From NCBI RefSeq assembly GCF_020037015.1, contig NZ_JAIQDE010000001.1:1-64000 (forward strand): 64,000 nucleotides of DNA, in the 5' to 3' direction. Positions 58,594 through 64,000 of this stretch are shown here, in pieces (the first letter of the stretch is position 1; every line of letters begins with the position of its first letter). The notes under the pieces are model-generated. The model was not told where the DNA came from. It searched no databases and was given only the letters and a program-made list of their open reading frames with translations. The translations under genes were made by a program, and so were the position numbers. Source of the stretch: Corallococcus sp. AS-1-6 (lineage in GTDB: Bacteria; Myxococcota; Myxococcia; Myxococcales; Myxococcaceae).

Positions 58594-60120
58594 ATGAGCG
58601 AGCCCCTTCCCGGCATGGGCCTCTTCGCGCCCCACACCCCCGTGGAGCCCCGGCCCTCCTCGGTGGTCATCCTCTACCGCCGCGCGCACTCCGGCGTGGA
58701 GGTGTTCTGGGTGAAGCGCGAGCGCGCGCTCGCCTTCGCGGGCGGCTTCCAGGCCTTCCCCGGCGGCAAGCTGGACAAGGACGACCACGACGTCCCCGTG
58801 CAGGGCGCCCAGGAGGAGGAGGCCGCGCTGCGCTCCGCGGCGGCGCGCGAGCTGTTCGAGGAGGCGGGCGTGCTGGTGGCGGAAGGGGCGCGCGCGCTGA
58901 CGCCCGAGGCGCTGGAGGAGGGCCGGGCGGCGCTGCTCGCGGGCACGGTGAAGTGGAGCGAGTGGCTCACGCGCCACACGCTGTCCCTGCGCGCGGAGGA
59001 CCTCAAGCCCGCGGGGCGCTGGGTGACGCCGCCAGCCATCCCGGTGCGCTTCGACACGCGCTTCTACCTGGTGGAGCTGCCGGAGGGCGCGGCGGCGAGC
59101 ATCATCCCCGGCGAGCTGACGGAAGGCGCGTGGATCCGCCCGGAGGACGCGCTGTCGCGCTGGAGCGACGGCACGGCGCTCTTGCACCCGCCCGCGCAGC
59201 ACGCGTTGCAGGTGCTATCCGGGTTCACGGACGAAGCGGACGCGCGCGCGAAGCTGTGCACGCCGCCGTACTGCCCGGGCTTCGTGGCCCAGCGCATCGA
59301 GTTCCAGCGCGGCGTGCGCGTGGTGGCGCTGGAGACGCCCACGCTGCCCCCGGCGACGCACACGAACGCGTACGTGCTGGGCACGGGCGACCTGCTCATC
59401 GTGGACCCCGGTTCGTCGGACGTGAAGCAGTACGCGAAGCTCCTGTCGCTGGTGGCGGGGCTGAAGGCGGAGGGCGCCCGTCCGGTGGCGGTGGTGCTCA
59501 CGCACCATCACGGCGACCACGTGGGCGGGGCGTTCGCGGTGAAGGAGCGGCTGGGCATCCCGCTCTGGTGCCACGCGCGCACGGCGGACCGGCTGGACTT
59601 CCCGGTGGAGCGGCTGCTGGAGGACGGCGAGGTGCTGAACCTGGACGGGCCGATGGTGCAGCGCTGGCACGTGCTGCACACGCCGGGGCACGCGCGCGGC
59701 CACCTGTGCCTGGTGGACTCGCGCAGCAAGGCGGCCATCGTGGGGGACATGGTGGCGAGCGTGGGCTCCATCGTCATCGACCCGCCGGAGGGCAACATGG
59801 CGGAGTACCTCACGCAGTTGAAGCGGCTGCGCGACTGGCCCGTGACGACGCTCTACCCCGCGCACGGCTCTCCGGTGCCGGACGGCCCGGGCAAGCTGAA
59901 CGAGTACCTGCGCCACCGCGCCCAGCGCGAGGCCCTCATCCTGGAGGCGGTGCCCGCGTCGGGCGCGACGCTCGCGGAGGTGGTGGCCACGGCCTACGCG
60001 GACACGCCGCCGATCATGCACCCGGTGGCGGAGCGCAGCGCCCTGGCGTCATTGGAGAAGCTGACGGCGGAGGGCCGCGTGCGCGAGGAGTCCTTCACCT
60101 GGTTCCGCGTCGGGGCCTGA
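58594..60120 (+). CDS. Nudix hydrolase - metallo-beta-lactamase fusion protein
   Basis: The 508-aa protein joins two hydrolases. Residues ~20-235 form a NUDT-type Nudix domain with FPGGKLDKDD and the catalytic helix R85ELFEEAG (REUXEEXGU). Residues ~245-430 form a metallo-beta-lactamase domain with HxHxDH at 304-309 (THHHGDHVGG), HTPGHARGHLCL and VGDMV. The last ~70 residues resemble a LACTB2-type winged helix (HPVAERSALASLEKLTAEGRV). Nudix and LACTB2-like parts suggest action on nucleotide derivatives or RNA. The arrangement is an unusual single-chain form. It lies 17 bp after the HD hydrolase. Confidence 0.9.
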   Translation: MSEPLPGMGLFAPHTPVEPRPSSVVILYRRAHSGVEVFWVKRERALAFAGGFQAFPGGKLDKDDHDVPVQGAQEEEAALRSAAARELFEEAGVLVAEGARALTPEALEEGRAALLAGTVKWSEWLTRHTLSLRAEDLKPAGRWVTPPAIPVRFDTRFYLVELPEGAAASIIPGELTEGAWIRPEDALSRWSDGTALLHPPAQHALQVLSGFTDEADARAKLCTPPYCPGFVAQRIEFQRGVRVVALETPTLPPATHTNAYVLGTGDLLIVDPGSSDVKQYAKLLSLVAGLKAEGARPVAVVLTHHHGDHVGGAFAVKERLGIPLWCHARTADRLDFPVERLLEDGEVLNLDGPMVQRWHVLHTPGHARGHLCLVDSRSKAAIVGDMVASVGSIVIDPPEGNMAEYLTQLKRLRDWPVTTLYPAHGSPVPDGPGKLNEYLRHRAQREALILEAVPASGATLAEVVATAYADTPPIMHPVAERSALASLEKLTAEGRVREESFTWFRVGA

Positions 60121-60827
60121 AGGAGCATTGACAAATTGATGATTTGCAGCAGCGACGCGAACTCCGCATCCTGGCATTCCGCGCTCTGGGGGACATTCTG
60201 GGCTTCTCCTCGTTTAGTCGAAGAGCAGGAGGCGCAGCAGGCGCACTTCCGCAGGCATAGCAACGAGCAACCGTGAGTCAGTTGCAGTTCACAGTCAGTG
60301 CAACTCCGGGGACCTAGTCGCAGGTGGAACTCGTCGTGACGGCGACGCACGCCACCCCCGGCAAAGTGCGGATGGTGGGATGATGAGAGGCCTCCATCCG
60401 CCAACGACTCCGCTGGCCGCTCTGTCACTCCAACTGTGGGGCCATGGAAACTAAGTTGCCGACGCCCGTCCCGCGTGGGAGACGACACATCTCGTCCTTC
60501 GGCCTGGGCTTCGTGGTTCCATCACTAAGCGATGGCCTTGGTTCTTTTCCTGCAACCCGCACGGTTCACGGAGGGCGGATGGCAGGTGGCAAGGGAACAG
60601 CGTGGGTTGTTCCGGTACAGCGGTCCTTTGGGTTCGACGAGATACCAGTGAAGGCTCGGCGTCAAGCTCCGGGCCTCCCCGCACTTTGTGCGGGATCGTC
60701 CAACGGCGGTGTGGATCAAAGTCGACAGGCTGCCGACGATGTGATCCCATCTCCCTACATTGAAGAGGCACCCGACAACGATGAACAGTCTCACGGAGAG
60801 GACCTCTGCGAGCCGGAGGGTGACCCA
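60121..60827. other. Gene-poor stretch before the restriction-modification locus
   Basis: About 700 bases of mixed composition separate the Nudix-MBL gene and the methyltransferase. Small frames exist, such as one starting at ATG 60138 (45 codons), but none has conserved features. A 384-bp in-frame extension of the methyltransferase (from 60444) has no family similarity and poor codon bias. An inverted repeat GTTGCA/TGCAAC occurs at 60281-60304. No controller (C) protein gene was recognised. Confidence 0.5.
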
Positions 60828-61823
60828 ATGAGCGCCTTCACAGCGCTTGAGCTCTGCGCCGGTGGTGGAGGACAAGCTCTTGGTCTTGAGCAGGCAGGCT
60901 TTGAGCACGCTGCGGTGGTTGAGATCGACGAGGCTGCATGCAGGACGCTTAAGCACAACCGGCCCACTTGGCGCGTGTTGAACCGGGACATTCGGATGCT
61001 GTCCGGAAAGGAGTTTCGAGGAGTCGACCTCGTTGCAGGAGGTGTTCCGTGCCCCCCCTTTTCCATCGCAGGGAAGCAGCTAGGAAAAATGGACGAGCGG
61101 GATCTGTTCCCCGCCGCCCTGCGCTTGGTGGAAGAGATTCAACCTCGCGCTGTCATGTTGGAAAACGTGCGCGGGCTATCGACGGAGAAGTTCGCTCCCT
61201 ATCGGGCACAGATCATCGAGAAGCTGGACGACATTGGCTACGCCGTTTTCTGGCAAGTTCTGAACTCCTCGGACTATGGCGTCGCGCAACTTCGCCCTCG
61301 GTTCGTACTCGTTGCTCTGCGTCGAAGGATTGCCACCGGCTTTTCTTGGCCGAAGCCAACGGAGGGACGAACTACTGTTGCAGATGCGATCGGCGATCTC
61401 ATCGCGTCACGCGGCTGGCCGGGCGCGTCGGCGTGGAGGCGGGGCGCGCAGTCCATTGCTCCGACTTTGGTCGGAGGCTCGAAGAAGCACGGCGGCCCGG
61501 ACCTCGGCCCGACGCGCGCGAAGCGGCAGTGGATGGAACTCGGAGTTGACGGAATGGGCGTGGCTAACGAGGCTCCTGGTCCTGACTTTCCGGCGGACAG
61601 TCGCCCGAAGCTCACTGTTGAGATGGTGGCCCGCCTTCAAGGGTTTCCGGACGATTGGAAGTTTCAGGGTGGAAAGACGGCTGCTTATCGCCAGGTCGGG
61701 AATGCGTTTCCGCCGCCCATAGCTGCTGCCGTTGCACGATCCATCCACTCAGTTCTGCATGCTGACCGGCACAAGAAGGCCGCTGCGAAGGCTGCGCGTG
61801 AACTAAATCTTGAGTTACTGTGA
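60828..61823 (+). CDS. DNA (cytosine-5-)methyltransferase of a type II R-M system
   Basis: The 331-aa protein starts at ATG 60828 with GGAGG at 60815-60819. Motif I is ALELCAGGGGQALGL, motif IV GVPCPPFSIAGKQ with catalytic Cys75 (PCPPFS rather than PCQPFS), motif VI AVMLENVRG, motif VIII AQLRPRFVLVALR, motif IX VARLQGFPDDW and motif X YRQVGNAFPPPIA. The variable recognition region between motifs VIII and IX is short (~95 residues). It should methylate the site cut by the NgoMIV-like enzyme encoded next (GTGA overlap at 61820-61823). Composition is less GC-rich than the neighbours, so acquisition by transfer is likely. Confidence 0.93.
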   Translation: MSAFTALELCAGGGGQALGLEQAGFEHAAVVEIDEAACRTLKHNRPTWRVLNRDIRMLSGKEFRGVDLVAGGVPCPPFSIAGKQLGKMDERDLFPAALRLVEEIQPRAVMLENVRGLSTEKFAPYRAQIIEKLDDIGYAVFWQVLNSSDYGVAQLRPRFVLVALRRRIATGFSWPKPTEGRTTVADAIGDLIASRGWPGASAWRRGAQSIAPTLVGGSKKHGGPDLGPTRAKRQWMELGVDGMGVANEAPGPDFPADSRPKLTVEMVARLQGFPDDWKFQGGKTAAYRQVGNAFPPPIAAAVARSIHSVLHADRHKKAAAKAARELNLELL

Positions 61824-62695
61824 ACGACATGACGACTGCGCTCTTCACGGCCGCTCGCCTTAAGTTCCACGCGGACCTTCTTGCTCATGTCCTCACGACC
61901 GACGCAAGGGGCGTACCTGCTAATGCAGACAGGGCCAGCAAGAGCAGCGTCAAGATCGCGTCGAGCATCAAGCGCCAAATCGAACTCGAGACAGCCGCAG
62001 CGCGTGAACGCATGCCGGGGCAGAGTTCGGGTCACAAGTTTGAGGAACTCTGTGCTGCGTTCCTCAAGACGACGTTCTTGGGCCTGCAACACCTTCGACC
62101 CGGAGATTGGCATGTTCGCCAAGTCAGCGGGCACAACCGGAACGAGATTGCGGCCTACGAGCAGTACGCGCACCTTGCTGCCCTCCAGCGCGCTGCCGAT
62201 AGGGATCCTGAACTTAAGGCCGCGCTCGGCAACGACTACACGGTCACTCCGGACATCATCATCACTCGCGAGCCCGAACCTGATACGACGATTAATGCTC
62301 CGCAGGTAATCGTGGATCCCAACGTCGCCCGTCACGCCGCACTCCGCAGGAGCAACAACAGGCTGCCGCTTCTTCACGCGAGCATCTCCTGCAAGTGGAC
62401 AATCCGTAGTGACCGATCCCAGAACAGCCGCACTGAGGGTCTAAACCTCATTAAGAACCGCAAGGGGCGGCTTCCTCACGTGGTTGTAGTCACCGGGGAG
62501 CCCTTGCCGGGTCGGCTCGCATCCATCGCCATTGGCACCGGCGAGATAGACTGCGTGTACCATTTTGCTCTGCCGGAACTTGAAGCCGCCGTCCGGGAAG
62601 AGGGCTTCGACGACTCCGCAGTGCTCTTGCAGACGATGGTCGTGGGCAAACGATTGCGCGATATTTCTGACCTGCCGCTCGATTTGGCCGTTTAA
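61820..62695 (+). CDS. NgoMIV-like type II restriction endonuclease
   Basis: The 291-aa protein begins at GTG 61820, overlapping the methyltransferase stop by 4 bp; ATG 61829 is an alternative. The region DYTVTPDIIITREPEPDT supplies the metal-binding Asp. LLHASISCKWTIRSDRSQNSR supplies the SxxK-type catalytic serine/lysine. LNLIKNRKGRLPHVVVVTGE and GTGEIDCVYHFALPEL are family markers as I recall them. NgoMIV cuts GCCGGC; the specificity here is inferred from family membership only. Adjacent methyltransferase and Vsr support an active R-M locus. Confidence 0.85.
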   Translation: MNDMTTALFTAARLKFHADLLAHVLTTDARGVPANADRASKSSVKIASSIKRQIELETAAARERMPGQSSGHKFEELCAAFLKTTFLGLQHLRPGDWHVRQVSGHNRNEIAAYEQYAHLAALQRAADRDPELKAALGNDYTVTPDIIITREPEPDTTINAPQVIVDPNVARHAALRRSNNRLPLLHASISCKWTIRSDRSQNSRTEGLNLIKNRKGRLPHVVVVTGEPLPGRLASIAIGTGEIDCVYHFALPELEAAVREEGFDDSAVLLQTMVVGKRLRDISDLPLDLAV

Positions 62696-62704
62696 GACCA
62701 CATC

Positions 62705-63160
62705 GTGGACAAGATCAGCAGGAAGCGTCGTAGCGCCAACATGAGCAGGATCAGGGCGAAGGACACCCAGCCCGAGGTACTCGTCCGCCGGATTGTTCAT
62801 GCGGCCGGGTACAGATTCCGGCTCCACCGGCGCGACTTGCCAGGTCGGCCGGACCTTGTGTTTCCGGGGCTTCGAAAAATCATCCAAGTGCACGGGTGCT
62901 TTTGGCATCAGCACGCGCGCTGCGTTGATGGGCGTGTTCCCCGCTCGAACGCGGGCTATTGGGGGCCAAAGCTGGAACGAAACAAGCAAAGAGACGTTGA
63001 AGTAGAACGAGCACTAACGAAACTTGGCTGGTCCGTACTCACAGTCTGGGAGTGCGAGACTGCAAAGCCTGACCTTGTAGCCGAGCGCGTGCTTCAGTTT
63101 CTGGGCGCATCCGGTGGTGGTGGCACATCCATGCAGAACCCCCCTTTCGGCGCAGGCTAA
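62705..63160 (+). CDS. vsr: Very short patch repair endonuclease Vsr
   Basis: The 151-aa protein starts at GTG 62705 and matches Vsr from its first residues (DKISRKRRSANMSRIRAKDTQPE). Catalytic elements are present: LPGRPDLVFPGLRKIIQVHGCFWHQH with Asp and His residues, and NAGYWGPKLERNKQRD. The last ~20 residues are extra. Vsr nicks T:G mismatches made when 5-methylcytosine deaminates, preventing mutation at the methylated site. It is coupled to the cytosine methyltransferase operon (9 bp after the endonuclease), which is its usual setting. Confidence 0.94.
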   Translation: MDKISRKRRSANMSRIRAKDTQPEVLVRRIVHAAGYRFRLHRRDLPGRPDLVFPGLRKIIQVHGCFWHQHARCVDGRVPRSNAGYWGPKLERNKQRDVEVERALTKLGWSVLTVWECETAKPDLVAERVLQFLGASGGGGTSMQNPPFGAG

Positions 63161-63210
63161 CACGGCGTCGCTGAGCCTTGATTCCGCAGCGTGCCGGGTT
63201 GCTCGACAGG

Positions 63211-63230
63211 GAGCTTGCCCGGGCAAGCTC
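63211..63230. terminator. Perfect 20-bp palindrome between convergent vsr and DUF3883 genes
   Basis: GAGCTTGCCCGGGCAAGCTC is a perfect palindrome. In RNA it gives an 8-bp stem with a CCGG loop. It lies between two convergent genes and is probably a bidirectional terminator, although no T tract follows on either side. Confidence 0.55.
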
Positions 63231-63283
63231 AGCCCGCCTGTTAATCTCCACCTGGCCACAGGCTTAGGTATGCCTTAGGGAAC

Positions 63284-64000
63284 TCAGCCCGGCCAGCGAG
63301 GTTCACCGGCGAGTATCGCGAGTGGCGGCTGGTGCAGAGTACCGAGCACCGCCGGAATTCCAGGAATCAAAGCTTCTGTAGGCACATCCAGCCTCACCGA
63401 TTCCCAACGCACGCCAGGGGTACGGTCGAGCGGCGCAGACGCGCCGATCCACTCGCGGTCGACGCTGGCGATCGACGCGGGTTGGAAGTCCGGATCCAAG
63501 CGCACTGCGACGAGCACCCAAGCGGCGTCCCGGCGCATCGTCTCGTATTCGTTCCGGGAGAGATAGACCCTGAGCCGCCCGCGTCGCGTAGTCGACTTGA
63601 CCTCTAAGTGGAACGCCGCACCGCCCACGGTGACCTCCACGTCGTACCCGTAGCCGTCGGATTCGAGCGAGACGTGCCGCACCCGCGCCATCGGCGCGGA
63701 GGCCAACAGCGCTATCAGTCCGTGCTCGCCCGCAGCTCCAATCCGCAGACGGTCCGCTAAGTCGGCCTTCCCCGAGGCATGCCGGATTGCCGCTAGGCTC
63801 TCTTCGGGCGACAGACCGAGAATTGCGGCGGCGCGGCGCGCATCCTCCGGGAGATCGGCGGCCGTGGTCACCAGCGCGTCCGCATCCTGGAACCAGAAAG
63901 AGGCTGCAATTGCCGCTTCGAAGAGAGCTATTTTCCCAGCCCGTCCCGCAGCGGCCTCATCGAGGACTCCTAGCGCCTCCAGCCAGGAATACGCCGCCTC
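63284..64000 (-). CDS. DUF3883/PD-(D/E)XK-like nuclease-related protein (5' end outside window)
   Basis: The frame is open from the stop at 63284-63286 to the right edge, so the N-terminus lies beyond the window; a GTG at 63869-63871 could be an internal start. The visible 238 residues start with a helical part (RRAAAILGLSPEESLAAIRH) and contain a nuclease-like core: ADRLRIGAAGEHGLIALL, SDGYGYDVEVTVGG and FHLEVKSTTRRGRLRVYLSRNEYE (D...ExK). DUF3883 domains accompany many defence proteins. A GC content below that of the core genes and its place beside the R-M locus suggest part of a defence island. Confidence 0.72.
   Translation of the reverse strand, partial: EAAYSWLEALGVLDEAAAGRAGKIALFEAAIAASFWFQDADALVTTAADLPEDARRAAAILGLSPEESLAAIRHASGKADLADRLRIGAAGEHGLIALLASAPMARVRHVSLESDGYGYDVEVTVGGAAFHLEVKSTTRRGRLRVYLSRNEYETMRRDAAWVLVAVRLDPDFQPASIASVDREWIGASAPLDRTPGVRWESVRLDVPTEALIPGIPAVLGTLHQPPLAILAGEPRWPG

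Noticed and set aside
60444-60827. A 128-residue N-terminal extension of the cytosine methyltransferase
   Set aside because: ATG 60828 has GGAGG at proper distance and motif I begins a few residues later; the extension has no conserved features.
63211-63230. The 20-bp palindrome as a recombinase or attachment site
   Set aside because: It has no spacer, no second copy was noticed in the window and it sits between convergent genes, so a terminator is simpler.
1-64000. tRNA, rRNA and riboswitch genes
   Set aside because: No cloverleaf, rRNA core sequence or riboswitch consensus was recognised by eye; a covariance-model search could still find small RNAs.

Overview
The window looks like a piece of a myxobacterial chromosome, most likely from the Corallococcus/Myxococcus group (Myxococcota, Cystobacterineae). 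This is an inference from very high GC with strong third-position G/C bias, a cytosolic Pkn-type Ser/Thr kinase, Kelch-type and ELWxxDGT-type surface proteins, a MYXO-CTERM-like C-terminus, a PilZ fusion protein, a choice-of-anchor lipoprotein and many paired convergent genes. No rRNA, tRNA or CRISPR array was seen.

Layout. 1-98 is the 3' tail of a transposase. 199-3698 holds signalling genes: a PAS/GAF histidine kinase, a 36-aa membrane peptide, and a receiver protein followed by a GYF/J-like/PilZ protein. 3781-10106 is mostly metabolism and transport: an M20 peptidase, proline iminopeptidase, an Rsm22-like methyltransferase and a three-gene ABC-2 exporter operon. 10248-25039 mixes lipoproteins and housekeeping: a Kelch lipoprotein, a helix-hairpin-helix protein, RidA, release factor 3, an M32 carboxypeptidase, RNase D, TtcA, a TerB-like protein, a PhnD-like protein and a Ser/Thr kinase. 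25163-37103 holds a large anchor-domain lipoprotein, a hydrolase, a UPF1-like helicase, a GH46 chitosanase, a transglutaminase-like protein, a DUF350 membrane protein and an ELWxxDGT protein.

37543-43556 is the most unusual ordinary-GC stretch. It is a tightly coupled five-gene operon: AfsA-type hotdog synthase, ICMT-like membrane methyltransferase, NAD(P)-binding epimerase/reductase, PEP-synthase-like dikinase and UbiA-type membrane transferase. The start/stop overlaps suggest one pathway. The best hypothesis is a gamma-butyrolactone/butenolide-type signal or a phosphorylated/esterified relative, which would be notable outside actinobacteria. Several dyad sequences lie in the 439-bp divergent region upstream.

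43557-46290 is a lower-GC island set between two copies of the 3' end of the UbiA-type gene (402 bp, 5 mismatches). It carries a two-gene operon with an ATGA overlap: a small protein resembling a polymorphic-toxin C-terminal domain, then an XRE-HTH/ImmA-IrrE metallopeptidase protein. This is a candidate toxin-antitoxin or defence module. Just downstream, a complete IS66-family element (46887-49291; 31-bp inverted repeats, perfect 8-bp target duplication GAGTCCCT) splits a cysteine-rich lipoprotein gene whose frame is restored exactly if the element is removed.

49965-60120 returns to core-type genes: a SUKH-like protein, a GT39-type glycosyltransferase, a DUF255 thioredoxin-like protein, an ATP-grasp/GNAT/transglutaminase operon, an HD phosphohydrolase and a Nudix-metallo-beta-lactamase fusion. 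60828-63160 is a horizontally acquired-looking restriction-modification locus: a cytosine-C5 methyltransferase, an NgoMIV-like endonuclease and a Vsr nickase. It faces a DUF3883/PD-(D/E)XK-like gene that runs off the right edge of the window.
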